Source: Narthecium ossifragum (lineage: Eukaryota; Streptophyta; Magnoliopsida; Dioscoreales; Nartheciaceae). From it: a DNA stretch of 64,000 nucleotides. The notes under the pieces were generated by a model that saw only the letters and a list, made by a program, of their open reading frames with translations, did no database searches and had not been told where the DNA came from. The first letter of the stretch is position 1, and every line of letters starts with the position of its first letter. The stretch lies in the NCBI GenBank assembly GCA_963920575.1, contig OY986972.1, forward strand, positions 10,614,010-10,678,009, written 5' to 3'. Made by a program: the position numbers and the translations under genes. Of the stretch, positions 1 through 10,880 are shown one piece after another.

Positions 1-2622
1 TTGATGTTCGGTGCTAACAAATTCAAGTGCTATATCTCCTTTTTGTGTATGATCACGAAGGAAATGGTGTCTAATTTCTATGTGCTTTGTTCTAGAATGT
101 AGGATGGGATTTTTAGATAAGTTTATGGCACTAGTGTTGTCACATCTAATGGGCATTTTGCCTCCATGTATGTTGTAATCTTCCAAATGCATTTTCATCC
201 AAAGTAATTGTGCACAACAACTACCCGCCGCAATGTATTCCTCTTCGGCGGTGGATAAAGCAACTGAATTTTGCTTCTTGGAGAACCAAGAAACAAGTAC
301 ATGACCAAGAAAGTGACATGTACCACTTGTGCTTTTTCTATCAAGTCTACATCCGGCAAAATCCTTATCCGAGTAGCCAATTAGATCAAAAGATGATCTT
401 CTAGGATACCACAAACCATAATTTTGGGTTCCTATTAGATATCTAAAGATCCTTTTAACCGCAATCAAATGAGATTCCTTAGGACAAGATTGATATCTAG
501 TACAAAGGCAAACACTAAACATGATGTCCGGTCTACTAGCGGTCAAATAGAGTAAAGAACCAATCATCCCTCTATAAAGTGTTTGTTCAACGGGTTTTCC
601 ATCTTCATCCTTGTCTAATTTGAGTGTTGTACACATGGGGGTTCTATAAATTTTGGATTCAACAAAATCATATTTCTTGAGTAGGTCTCTAGTGTATTTG
701 GCTTGATTAATAAAGATCCCTCCTCGAGTTTGCATGATTTGTAAACCAAGAAAATAATTGAGTTCACCCATTAAACTCATCTCAAACTCACTTTGCATAC
801 ATGTGGCAAATTCTTCACAAAGTTTATCATTTGTAGAACCAAAAATAATATCATCAACATAAATTTGAACCAAAAGCAAATCTTTGTCTTTTGATTTGGT
901 AAATAATGTAGTATCAATTTTTCCTCTACAAAAATCATTATCCATCAAGAATTTGCTAAGCCTTTCATACCAAGCTCTAGGAGCTTGTTTTAATCCATAC
1001 AAGGCTTTAGTGAGTTTGAATACATGATCTCTCAATTTATAGTCTTCAAAACCGGGGGGTTGTTCAACATAGACTTCTTCTTTTAGTAAACCATTCAACA
1101 AGGCACTCTTAACATTCATTTGATATAATTTGAAATCTTTGTAAGATGCAAAAGCTAGAAGTAGTCTTATTGCCTCAAGTCTAGCTACCGGTGCATAAGT
1201 CTCATCAAAATCAATTCCTTCTTGTTGATTGAAACCTTTTGCAACTAGTTTAGCTTTATTCCTTGTAATTGTTCCCGATTCATCCATTTTGTTTCTAAAA
1301 ACCCATTTAGTACCAATAACGGGATGATCATGAGGTCTAGGTACCAAATTCCAAACTTCATTTCTTTCAAATTGATTCAACTCTTCTTGCATTGCTAAGA
1401 TCCAATGATCATCCTCTAGTGCTTCCTCAATCGTTTTAGGCTCAATTTGAGATAGGAAGGCTAGATTTGTACATGCATTTAACGAAGATCTAGTTTGGAT
1501 TCCTCTTGATGGTTCACCAATTATCAATTCCTTTGGGTGTGAAGATGCATACTTCCAATCTTTTGGCAAATCATGATGTTGATCACTAGGTATAATCTCA
1601 AGGGATTCCTCAAATCTATCATTCAATTCATCAACATCATTTTGGGTTTCATCCAATGAATCTTTTGATTTTTCATTTGGGATTTCCTCATCTTTACCAT
1701 TATCAATTCTACTAAGAATTAGAATCATTTCATCAAATGTAACATGCATTGATTCTTCAACCACCAAGGTCCTTTTATGGAAGATTCTATAACTTTTGCT
1801 TCTCCCCGAATATCCAAGAAAAACTCCTTCATCGGATCTAGCATCAAATTTTCCAAGACTATCCTTGCCATTGTTCAAGATAAAACATTTGCAACCAAAA
1901 GCTCTAAAGTACCCAATATTTGAAATTCTTCCTTTCCAAAGCTCATAAGGGGTTTTCTTCAAAATGGGTCTCAAAGTTACTCTATTTATCACATGGCAAG
2001 AAGTATTAATTGCTTTGGCCCAAAAATACTTAGGAAGATTATTTTCACATAATAAAGTTCTAGCCATGTCTTGTAGGGTTCTACTTTTCCTTTCAACAAC
2101 ACCATTTTGTTGAGGGGTTGTAGGTGAAGAGAAGTTATGGAAAATCCCGTTGTCATTGCAAAACTTTTCTAGATGAGAATTCTTGAATTCTCCTCCATTA
2201 TCACTTCTAATGCATGTAATGAGAATACCTTTCTCATTTTGGACTCTTCTACAAAAGTTGGTGAATTCCTCAAAGACTTCATCTTTGTGTGCAAGGAAAA
2301 TCACCCAAGTGTATCTAGTATAGTCATCTACTAAAACAAATCCATATGAACTACCACCTAAGCTAGTTGGTTTAGTAGGCCCAAAAAGGTCCATATGATT
2401 GAGTTTTAGTGCTCTTGTGGTGGAAACTATATCTTTAGACTTGAAAGAGGATTTTACTTGTTTTCCTCTTTGACATGCATCACAAATCTTATCTTTCTCG
2501 AATTTGATCTTGGGAAGTCCAAGAACAAGGTCTTTTCGAGAGAGTTTGGAAATTAAATCAATGTGAGCATGTCCAAGTCTCCTATGCCATAACCAAGAAT
2601 TATCATTTAAAGCACTAAGACA
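1..2622 (-). CDS. pol: Ty1/copia Pol: integrase, reverse transcriptase, RNase H (partial)
   Basis: One frame is open for 874 codons from 2622 down to position 1, with no stop when read codon by codon. The order is: an integrase zinc finger (W-H-R-R-L-G-H then C-D-A-C); an integrase core with the second catalytic Asp in R-S-D-N-G-G-E-F at 2185-2208; a variable linker; RT with Y-V-D-D at 850-861; and RNase H with S-D-K-D-F-A-G near 360-380, where families usually have S-D-A-D, then an A-E-E-E-Y motif. It integrates and copies the element. A TAA at 2623-2625 cuts it off from Gag and protease, so as it stands it could not be made as one polyprotein. The C-terminus lies beyond the window. Confidence 0.9.
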
Positions 2623-3567
2623 TTAATCATCATGGCAAATAAGATCATTAAGATAAAATGTATATACATTACCATCACGATGACCAACTAGTAGGATTTT
2701 ATCATTAATAGCATTCTTAACATAGCATTTTGAATTTTCAAAAATGACTTTGTTACCTCTATCACATAATTGACTAATGCTAAGCAAATTATGTTTCAAG
2801 ACTTCTACCAAAAGAACATTTTCAATAATAGTGGAAGAGGTTTTACCAATATTGCCAATGCCACCATTCCTCCATCTTTGGATTGGAAGGTTGAGAACAT
2901 GCTCCTTTCTCCCGTCATGTGTCTTGAGCATCCACTATCAAGGTACCATCTTTTAGCCTTTATATTGGTCTTGATCTTGGATCTCATGCATTCCTACAAA
3001 TAGGAGATCAAACCTTGATTTTTGGTACCCAAATATTTTTGGGTCCATTTGCATTAGTACTATGCATAAGAGAAGAGGATGAATGTCTAGGTGCCCAAAT
3101 TTTCTTAGAATTAACATTCCTCATTAGATAGCAACTAGGTGCAATGTGACCTACTTTGCAATAACAGTGACATATAGGTGCTTGTGCTACCTTAGGAGGA
3201 TGAGAAGAAGCTTTAACAAAGTTAGTCTTCTTTTGGTTGTTCAACTTCCTAGAGTTGTAGCCAATTCCTTTCTTGTTTAAGGAGTTCCTTTGGCTATCAA
3301 GGATCTCATCTAACTTATCTCTACTCTTCACAAATTTAGCTATAGTGATTTTTAAGTCATTAACTTCTAGAGTGAGATCTCTTTTGGATTTCCTCAAGAA
3401 GATAAGTTCCCTTTACATATCATAGTTTGTGTTCTTCAATATGGTGAGCTCATATTGAGTGTCCTTGAGTTCATCCTCAAGTGTGTGATTTGTGTCACAA
3501 GACTTGTTATCTAGCATACATTTGTTTTCTTTTTCTAAAGTTCCAATCCTATGCATGGCATCTACTT
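2623..3567 (-). pseudogene. COP1 Gag tail and aspartic protease, frameshifted
   Basis: Three frames are needed to read this stretch. 3008-3397 encodes a coiled, charged segment followed by a D-S-Q-R motif typical of Sirevirus Gag tails and a second, irregular zinc-knuckle-like cluster (C-K-V-G-H-I-A-P-S-C). It ends at a TGA at 3008-3010. The protease begins in another frame with Y-L-D-S-G-C-S-R-H-M (Asp near 2937-2939) and then shifts at about 2867, so the rest (G-N-I-G-K then H-N-L-L-S-I-S-Q-L) is read from 2623-2931. A TAA at 2623-2625 closes it. The catalytic D-S-G is intact, but the protein is broken by at least two frameshifts and two stops. Confidence 0.8.
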
Positions 3568-4755
3568 TTATTCTTCTACTTTCTTCAAGTCCTTACAAGT
3601 AGCATAGTATTTCTTTTTAAGGACTTTGAAATCATTAGCTAAAGCATGATAAGCATCAAAAATTTCTTCAAATGCAAGCTCATCCTCTACCTCATTTTCT
3701 TCTTCTTCCTCATCTCCATGTGCCATTAAGCATATGTTGGCTACCTCTTGTTCTTCTTCATCGGATGAAGTCTCCACATCACTTTCTCCCCAAGTAGCCA
3801 TCATTGCTTTCTTTTTCTTGAACTCCTTATTGGAGGGCTTCTTGAGTTGAGGACAATCAAACTTGATGTATCTGGGCTTCCTACACTCATAACATATGAT
3901 TTCATTTGAGTTAGAAGAAGTAGGATTATACTTTTCACCTTTGAAGAATTGTTTCTTAAAGAATTTCTTTCCCCCTTGGCGCTTGAAGATCTTTTGTATT
4001 CTTCTTGATATCATCGCCAACTCCTCATCGTCATCTCCTTCACTTGAATCGGATGAGTCTTTGTTAGACGACTTGAAGGCAACCGTCTTCTTCTTTTTAT
4101 CTCCTTCTTCGTTGCTTCTCTTCAAGTTCATCTCATAGGTCATGAGGGAACCCATGAGCTCATCTAGTGACAATTTGGATAGATCCTTGGCTTCTTCTAT
4201 CGCTGTCACTTTAGGATCCCACGACTTAGGTAAACACCTAAGAATCTTCCTCACAACCTCATCGTTAGCATAAATGCTTCCAAGAGATTCAAGCATATTT
4301 AATATGTTAGTAAAACGTGTAAACATCTCACTAATAGTTTCATCATTCTTCATGCAAAAGAGTTCATACTCATGTACAAGCATACTGATTTTTGACTCTT
4401 TAACACGACTTGTTCCCTCGTAAGTAACCTCAAGTTTGTCCCATATCTCTTTTGCTGATTTGCATGTAGAGACCCTATTGAATTCACTAGGGCTAAGGGC
4501 ACAAAATAGAAAGCTTTTGGCCTTGGCATTAGTTTGAAGGTTCTTGAGGTCAATTGGGGTGTAGTCACTCTTTGTCTTTGGGACATCTTTTCCATCAACA
4601 ATTTTAGTAGGGATATAAGGTCCATCCTCTATTACTAGCCATGCCTCATAGTCCATAGACTGAACAAAAATTTCCATTTTTGTTTTCCAGTAATTATAGT
4701 TTGAACCATTGAAGTAGGGTGGCCTGTTGGTAGCTTGTCCCTCTATGTTTTCCAT
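3568..4755 (-). CDS. gag: Ty1/copia Gag (Sirevirus type)
   Basis: Gag forms the particle and binds element RNA. The chosen start is the ATG at 4753-4755 (M-E-N-I-E-G-Q). The frame is open further upstream, but that part runs into the primer site and LTR, so it is unlikely to be coding. The 395-residue product has the family N-terminus (F-N-G-S-N-Y-x-Y-W-K), a helical capsid region with E-G-T-S-R-V-K, a Lys/Ser/Asp-rich linker, a zinc knuckle and a long acidic tail. The knuckle is damaged: C-Y-E-C then Y in place of His, then Cys. A frameshift just after 3568 separates it from the Gag tail. Confidence 0.85.
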   Translation of the reverse strand: MENIEGQATNRPPYFNGSNYNYWKTKMEIFVQSMDYEAWLVIEDGPYIPTKIVDGKDVPKTKSDYTPIDLKNLQTNAKAKSFLFCALSPSEFNRVSTCKSAKEIWDKLEVTYEGTSRVKESKISMLVHEYELFCMKNDETISEMFTRFTNILNMLESLGSIYANDEVVRKILRCLPKSWDPKVTAIEEAKDLSKLSLDELMGSLMTYEMNLKRSNEEGDKKKKTVAFKSSNKDSSDSSEGDDDEELAMISRRIQKIFKRQGGKKFFKKQFFKGEKYNPTSSNSNEIICYECRKPRYIKFDCPQLKKPSNKEFKKKKAMMATWGESDVETSSDEEEQEVANICLMAHGDEEEEENEVEDELAFEEIFDAYHALANDFKVLKKKYYATCKDLKKVEE

Positions 4756-4805
4756 CTCTAGATAAGATCCTCTAAGGGTTGTTACACCACTAAAATAGAG
4801 ACCTA

Positions 4806-4817
4806 GCTCTGATACCA
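4806..4817 (-). other. COP1 primer-binding site
   Basis: The reverse strand reads TGGTATCAGAGC, complementary to the 3' end of plant initiator tRNA-Met, the usual primer for Sireviruses. It lies two bases inside the LTR end at 4820. Confidence 0.9.
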
Positions 4818-5274
4818 ATTGAAGGTCCAAGAGGGGGGTGAATTGGACTCTTTTCAAAAATCTAGTTTAATGGAAAAACCAGGTAGGAGAGAACTAACAC
4901 CTTAAATACTTGTAGATGAAATGAAACTAAAGCAAAGCGCATGCAATAATACAATCAAAAGGGTTAGAGAGATGGCACCAATTTTATAGTGGTTCGACCC
5001 AACTCTTGGTCTACGTCCACTTCTCTCAAGGCTCCCCTTGAGGTTCCACTACTTGCAAATCCCTTACAAGCTTTTCCTCCAAGCTTCCTGGTGCTTGGTG
5101 ACCTTACAATCACAGCCACTTGTTGTTGACTATCTCTCAACATACCTCTTCACACTTGAAGAAGACTTACAAAGGTTGTAGCACAAAAGAGAATAAGTAG
5201 AAAGCTTCTCTAACACTTGCTCAGATGATCTCAATAATAATGATAAAAGTTTTTGCAAGTTTAGATGAAGGAAC

Positions 5275-5283
5275 TACTTATAC
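5275..5283 (-). promoter_or_regulatory. Putative TATA box of COP1 LTR
   Basis: The reverse strand reads GTATAAGTA. It lies between the palindrome array (upstream in element sense) and the presumed R/U5, as expected for an LTR core promoter. It is inferred from sequence and position only. Confidence 0.5.
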
Positions 5284-5349
5284 TTGGGCTTCAACCAGCT
5301 CAACAAGGAGCTCCAACGGCTCTCTGCAACTCTCCAACGGCTAGTTTTT

Positions 5350-6075
5350 TTACTCTGCGCGTTGCTGACGGTCGATCCATGCATCGTCCGTCACGTATAA
5401 AAATTCAGCCTTTTTGCTCGACGGTCGATCCACGCATCGTCCGTCACTCTCATGGTTGACCGTGACATCGACCGTCACATCGTCCGTCATCCTCTGTTAA
5501 GAGAATCGCTTCCCAGGGTCGATGCTCGGATCGACCGTCGCTTCTTCACTTTCTTCATTAATGCGCCACGGTTGACCGCCGCATCGTCCGTCAGGCTCTG
5601 TGAAGAAAAAACGCTTCCCACGGTCGATGCACCGATCGACTGTCGCTTCTTCACTTTCTTCATTAATGCGCCACGATCGACCGTCGCATCGTCCGTCAGG
5701 CTCTGTGAAGAGAAAACGCTTCCCACGGTCGATGCACCGATCGACCGTCGCTTCTTCACTTTCTTCATTAATGTGCCACGGTCGACCGCCGCATCGACCG
5801 TCGCATCGTCTGTCAGGCTCAGTGAAGAAAAACGCTTCCCACGGTCGATGCACCGATCGACCGTCGCTTCTTCACTTTCTTCATTAATGCGCCACGGTCG
5901 ACCGCCGCATCGACCGTCGCATCGTCCGTCAGGCTCTGTGAAGAAAAACGCTTCCCACTGTCGATGCACCGATCGACCGTGAGCCAATACGCATATTTCC
6001 AAGTATGATGCATTCAACACGGTCGATCCATGGATCGACCGTCATATTCCCACGGTCGATCCTTGCATCGACTGT
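5350..6075. repeat. Palindromic tandem array in COP1 U3
   Basis: Repeated motifs of the form CGGTCGATnnannGATCGACCG fill this stretch. Within it, a larger unit recurs four times: the string CTTCTTCACTTTCTTC starts at 5541, 5646, 5751 and 5867, giving spacings of 105, 105 and 116 bp. Each unit holds several CGGTCGAT/ATCGACCG half-sites. The array lies just upstream of the TATA-like box in element sense. Long open frames across it on both strands come from the repeat composition and are not genes. Confidence 0.85.
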
Positions 6076-6202
6076 CAGTACAAAAATAACTTAAATATTA
6101 AATTTAAGATTTCCAATTAAAGGGGTAATAAATGTTAAACATATATTTTATCATTTAATGTATATTGGCATCATCAAAACAAGGTTAGGATCAACAGTTT
6201 CA

Positions 6203-6323
6203 TCCCAGTGGATCAACTCGGATTCACCACTAGCTACCCCAAAGGTAGTTAGTTAGGAGTTTGATTATAAATTTGTAATTTTTATCGGGCGCGTTAAGCC
6301 ACGACACTTTCCACATCCCATCA
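6203..6323 (+). repeat. OTA1 left terminal repeat
   Basis: It begins TCCCAGTGGATC and ends ...CCCATCA. By eye it differs from the right copy at about 10 of 121 positions and has the same length, which suggests an old element. The sequence left of 6203 is the six-base gap and then COP1. Confidence 0.75.
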
Positions 6324-6329
6324 AAATTT

Positions 6330-6347
6330 TGGCGCCGTTGCTGGGGA
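6330..6347 (+). other. OTA1 primer-binding site
   Basis: TGGCGCCGTTGCTGGGGA matches, with one difference, the complement of the 3' end of plant tRNA-Asp, the primer typical of Athila-like elements. It lies six bases inside the left repeat. Confidence 0.8.
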
Positions 6348-6539
6348 TTATAACTAGTTTTGAGTGGCTTATTTAGTGTACTTTTCTTTCCAATTAGTTG
6401 TTTTTCTTTTGCCTACTATATAAAAGACCAAAAATAGAATCATGCTAATATTGCCATATCTTTTTGTGATCGAAAGGGTGAACGACGAAGCATCCTTCCG
6501 AGCGGCGGAGGAGCGATCGTCGACAATACGTCACCGAGA

Positions 6540-8612
6540 TTGCACTCTTTGTTTTTCTCAACCTTATATGCTCTTCGTGATGAGTGTATGAGTGTGCACG
6601 AGGATTCAGATTTTAATATTACATTGCAAGCATTTTTGGATTTCCGTGTTGCATCGTATAAACCATTGGATCATCCTCATTCATCCGTGGATAACCTCGA
6701 TCCTCATGATCATCCCGAACCTTTGGTCAATCTTCACCAACCCGAGAATCAAGGTCGTAGGGCCATGAAGGACTTCTATATCCCTAATTCTTTCACCTCA
6801 AATTCTTGCATCCAACCCCCGGTGATTGAGGTGGCCCATTATGAGATTAAACAGTAATTTCTACAATCTTTGTCAGCCTTTTATGGATTATCCCACGAGG
6901 ACCCTTACAACCATATCGAAGAATTTATTTTGATAAGTTCTACGGTAAGGGTCAACAATTTTACTGAAGATGCTTGGAGGCTCAAGTTGTTCCCCTTCAC
7001 TCTCAAGGGTAAAGCCAAATATTAGCTTACTTCTTTGGAACCTCGATCTATCTCAACTTGGCCTCAATTATAAGCCCAATTTCTTACCAAATTCTTTCCA
7101 ATTACCAAGACTAGTGATCTTCGGCAAGAGATTGCATGCTTTAGATAAGCCGATGATAAAGCATTCCTTGAAACATGGGATCGCTATAGAGAACTTCTTA
7201 GGAAGTGTCCCCATCATCAATTTCCTCAATGGGCCATAGTAGAAAATTTTTACAAAGGTCTTAAGGAGAGGTACCAATTGACTATTGATGCCGCGTGTGG
7301 GGGAGTCTTTATCACTAACGATTCTTGGAAACTTTTCGAGAAACTTACCGAGAACTCCCAACACCATTCCTCTTCTTCTAGAAACAACCGAGGGTCTTCA
7401 AGTCAACCTACTCCTAGAGGAATTCTTGAGCTTAATGAGTCAACCTTCCTTGCCCAACAAGTTGATGCATTGAGTAGAAAGCTTGATCAAGTCCTTACCC
7501 AAACTACAAATCAAGTTGCTTCCTCTAATTCTTCGTTGCTCTCATTTTCGGGGGGTTTTTGTTTCTTGTGCTCCAATCCCGCCCATGATGTAACAGATTG
7601 CCATTTGGCAGACCATTATCCCGAGCTAGTGCAAGAACATGTCAATGCGATTTATGGACAATCCAAGCCGGTTTATGATCTGTACTCTAACACTTACAAT
7701 CCTGGCTTGCGAGACCATCCAAATTTTTCATGGAGGACACCCGGCCAACAACCAAATTCTTTCAACCCAAGGCCACCCACCATGGGCACTCAAGCCCCAA
7801 ATTATCCTCCAAAATTTCAATCGACATATCCTTCTAATTCTCAAGGCCAAGCTCCTCCATTCCATCCGTCATATCGGCCTCCCCAAGCTTACTCTCCCCA
7901 AGTACCTTATCAAGCTCGACCACCTCAACCTTGGGGATCTCCACCATATGGACCTTCCCAACCTCAAGTGCCCACAAGCCAACCTTCTCATCCTCAATCA
8001 CAACCAAAGAGAGATCAAAACATTGATGAGAGACTTTTGAAGGTGTTGGATGCCTTTGAGACTAGTACCCAATTGCTTCATTCTCACTCTCAATCCATAG
8101 CCAAAATTGAGGTACAGTTGGGTCAATTAACCAACGCAATGTCTAGGAGGGAAGAGGGGAGATTACCTAGCCAGCCCATCCCCAACCCAAAAGGCCAACA
8201 CTCCATTGATTCAATTCATGAACAAGTCAACGCGGTGACGATCCTACGGAGTGGCAAAACATTTCCCAATGTGGAGGAGCTGAATGACATTTCACAAGAG
8301 CATAAGCATGGCATACATTCATCGTCACTATTGCATGAGAGCATACCTTCTTCACCACATGCATCTTCATCGTCTAAAGATAAGCATGCACCTAAGGATT
8401 CCAAGGCATCTCATAACACACATACACCCAATGATTTGCATACATCTTCGAGTTCGACACCTCTATCTCATGAGCCGAGCCCTAATGCTTATGTTCCAAA
8501 AATTCCCTTACCCGAGGCTCTAGCGGACCCTACTTCAACTCCCTATAAAAATCCTAAACTTGATAAAATGATGGAGGTTTTAAGAAAGTCCATATCAATC
8601 TTCCGCTTCTAG
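6540..8612 (+). pseudogene. gag: OTA1 Gag, interrupted
   Basis: One frame can be followed throughout. It has stops at 6855, 7023, 7071 and 7146 and is then open from about 7149 to 8612. The N-terminal half has the family capsid pattern (D-F-Y-I-P, L-F-P-F-T-L-K-G-K-A, then W-D-R-Y-R-E-L-L). The zinc knuckle is perfect: C-F-L-C-S-N-P-A-H-D-V-T-D-C. A Pro/Gln-rich stretch follows, then a helical segment and V-T-I-L-R-S-G-K, a landmark before the OTA protease. A shift near 8588 moves the frame into the protease. The role would be particle assembly, but the capsid half is broken. Confidence 0.85.
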
Positions 8613-9319
8613 ATGCCATTAAGCAAATTCCGTCTTATGCTAAGTTTCTCAAAGAGCTTTGCACTCATAAAAGGCAATCTAGATCTCATATTTCTAAGAA
8701 AATTTTCTTGACCGAGCAAGTGACCTCCATTCTTAGATGTGACCTTCCCCCTAAACTTGAAGATCCTGGCATCCCTACCATTTCTTGCATAATTGGGAAT
8801 AATCTCATTGAGGGAATCCTACTTGATTTGAGAGCGAGTGCCAACATTCTTTCTTACTCCTTATATTGCCAATTTGGAATAGGAGAGCTCAAACCCACAA
8901 TGATGAATCTTCAACTTGCCGATAGATCGACGAAAAAACCTTGAGGTATTGTTGAAGATGTGTTGGTCAAGGTAGACAAGGCTTTCTTTCCGGTGGATGT
9001 TGTGGTCTTAGACATGGAGCCCGGACCAAGGCATAAAAAGTCCGTTCCTATCATTCTAGGTCGACCATTCCTTGCTACAGCAAATGCTTTAATAAATTGT
9101 AGGAATGGAGCCATGACCGTTACATTTGGCAACATTGAGATACGGCTTAACATCTTTGATGCATCTAAGCATTATGCGTGTGAAAAAGAATGTTTTATGA
9201 TTGATGCATGGAATGATGATCACGATGATGAATGCTTGAATGATTTACTTGGTAATGATGAAGAGGTTGATGATGATTGTTGTGATATTAATTTTCTGGT
9301 ATATCAACCATTTTTATGA
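8590..9319 (+). pseudogene. OTA1 aspartic protease
   Basis: After the shift near 8588 the frame reads through the expected I-P-S-Y-A-K-F-L-K-E-L linker into a retroviral-type protease. The catalytic triad is D-L-R-A-S where the family has D-L-G-A-S, so the conserved Gly is lost. The flap/hydrophobic end [11 protein letters not shown] is intact. An in-frame TGA at 8942-8944 sits where relatives have Arg-Gly, consistent with CGA to TGA. The C-terminal tail is very acidic. No RT follows the protease. Confidence 0.8.
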
Positions 9320-9700
9320 AGACATACCCAATTATGAAGAGGATGCTTGTGATATTAATATGCCGGTTTATGAAGTTTTTAGAGGGGATATATCAATTTT
9401 CGGGGACTCCTATGATGTTAATTTGCTGATCTATGAGGTGTTTTGGGAGGACATAACTAATGCTGTGATGGTCTGAGTTTGGTTGCTTTTCAAAAAAGTT
9501 TATCAATCTCTCAAGATTGTGATGATGAAGGCCAAGATATGTTGCCGGCATTAGAGACTTGTGAAGTTTTGGATAAGGTCTTGCCCATTCTTGAATATGA
9601 TTATTTTGGCAATGATTGTGTGACCCCTTGGTGGAGGCATGAATTTGATTTGTCGCCTTCAACATCTTCATCCACAATAATCTCTGCCATAATACTATCT
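9320..9700 (+). other. Decayed 3' internal region of OTA1
   Basis: Short acidic reading frames resembling the protease tail continue with many stops. There is no RT motif. No clear polypurine tract is seen directly before the right repeat at 9701. Confidence 0.5.
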
Positions 9701-9821
9701 TCCCAGTGGATCGACTCGGACTCACCACTAGGTACCCCTAAGGTAGTTAGTTAGTAGTTTGATTATAAATTTGTAATTTTGATTGGGCGCGTTAAGCCGT
9801 GACACTTTCCACGTCCCATCA
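9701..9821 (+). repeat. OTA1 right terminal repeat
   Basis: This is the same 121-bp sequence as the left repeat, starting at the same base (TCCCAGTGG) and ending ...CCCATCA. The sequence upstream of it is internal coding remnant, not LTR, so the match starts abruptly. Confidence 0.75.
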
Positions 9822-10480
9822 TGCAACCCCCTTGGTTCAACCATATGCCCAACACAGGGCCTACACAGATATAATAACATTATTATAATGCGATAATGAA
9901 CAACTCAATTTATCCAATTAGAGCAAATGATCTACTAACTCTGGAAAATCATAATCATTAATCTAACCGTCGGATTGATTGGAAACTTGATATAACCACT
10001 CAATGGCATACCGTGAATGACATATCCAGAAACCAGATCAATCGGATAAACGAAAGTTGATCCAAAATTACAATTTTGGTAAAAATACAGATTTGATAAA
10101 TCAATCAAAATCCCTTTGAAAATAACTTGGATTAAAACCAAACTCTGCAGATCTCTTACAAAAATCATCAAGATCATGCTAACTGTCCTGTTTCAGCAGA
10201 GATAAACCATTTAATTCAGCAAAAATTGTACGTAGCTCAAGAAATCATGAAACCTGTAGGAAATGAAAGTTAGCTCATGGATATACAACTTTAATTCAGA
10301 ACACCAATTCGGACCACGCATGTACAGCTCGGAAATCACGTTAGAACACCACTGTTCTAATTAAACCAAAAAATCCAAAAATAACATAAGGAAATCTTGC
10401 TTAAATCCATGTAAAAACAAAACCAAATCCTACCAAACTTTAATCAAGTGATAATCAAGCTACCAAGCATCAGCTTCCAT
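9822..10480 (-). repeat. Chromovirus LTR fragment, reverse
   Basis: The reverse complement resembles the middle of the H LTR (about 53000-53660). Shared landmarks are a TACATGC stretch, AAAGTTGTA, CTTTCATTT, and GGTTGAACCAAGGG. Both ends are missing. It carries no gene; short open frames here are incidental. Confidence 0.5.
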
Positions 10481-10704
10481 AGTTTTATTGAAGAACAATA
10501 AAAAAATGTGTAAAGTAACTACCAAAATTGAATTTTGGAAAGTAGCTAATGAAACTAATGGAATGTAACTCATGGAAAGTAACGCATGGAAAGTAACTAT
10601 AAAAAATGAGTAAAATAACTACCAAAATTGTCATTACAATTGTGAAAATTAACTACGATAATTGTGAAAAATAAGTACCAGAATTGTGAAAAGTAACTAT
10701 GAAA

Positions 10705-10880
10705 ATGAAACCCTAGTGTACTTAGGATTATTCATGAAACCCTAGTGTAGTTAGGATTATTCATGAAACCCTAGTGTACTTAGGATGGTGACAGTTTCCT
10801 ACTCCAAGCCGATGGCGTTCATCCAAAAGATGAGTTGCTAATTATTATAGTTAGGATTATTCATGAAACCCTAGTGTAGT
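10705..10880 (+). repeat. 29-bp tandem repeat and dispersed copy
   Basis: The unit ATGAAACCCTAGTGTA plus CTTAGGATTATTC repeats at 10705, 10734 and 10763 (the last copy partial). A further copy lies around 10848-10880. The upstream stretch 10481-10704 is AT-rich with repeated AAGTAACTA words and no gene. Confidence 0.8.

Larger units (their letters stand above)
1..6196 (-). mobile_element. COP1: Sirevirus-type Ty1/copia retrotransposon, 5' part
   Basis: On the reverse strand the order is LTR, primer site, Gag, protease, integrase, RT, RNase H, which is the Ty1/copia order with integrase before RT. The Gag type, the Q-R-rich Gag tail, the long LTR with a palindrome array, and an LTR stretch resembling known Sirevirus R/U5 sequence (around 4980-5050) point to the Sirevirus (SIRE/Maximus) lineage. 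The element continues past the left edge, so its 3' end, 3' LTR and any env-like frame are not visible. It ends at 6196, and the 5 bp after it (GTTTC, 6197-6201) would be its target duplication; the partner lies outside the window. Confidence 0.9.
4820..6196 (-). repeat. COP1 5' LTR
   Basis: The 1377-bp LTR begins, in element sense, with TGTTGATCC at 6196 and ends with CCTTCA at 4820, giving TG...CA ends. It abuts the primer site on the inner side. U3 contains the palindrome array (5350-6075) and a TATA-like box near 5280. The downstream part has a stretch resembling Sirevirus R/U5. The 3' LTR is outside the window, so no LTR pair can be compared. Confidence 0.85.
6203..9821 (+). mobile_element. 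OTA1: gag-protease-only Athila/Tat-like gypsy element
   Basis: Two 121-bp direct repeats (6203-6323 and 9701-9821) flank 3.4 kb that encodes only Gag and protease. A tRNA-Asp-type primer site follows the left repeat. No RT, RNase H or integrase motif is visible, so the element would depend on a relative for copying. Coding regions carry several stops and frameshifts. The repeats resemble the 3' ends of longer OTA LTRs such as that of D, so they may be truncated LTRs rather than complete short ones. COP1 ends six bases to the left. Confidence 0.7.

Noticed and set aside
5452..6020. Overlapping 118-177 codon frames on both strands
   Set aside because: They are the CGGTCGAT array read in several frames; the peptides are repeats of the same Arg/Ser/Asp units with no family match.
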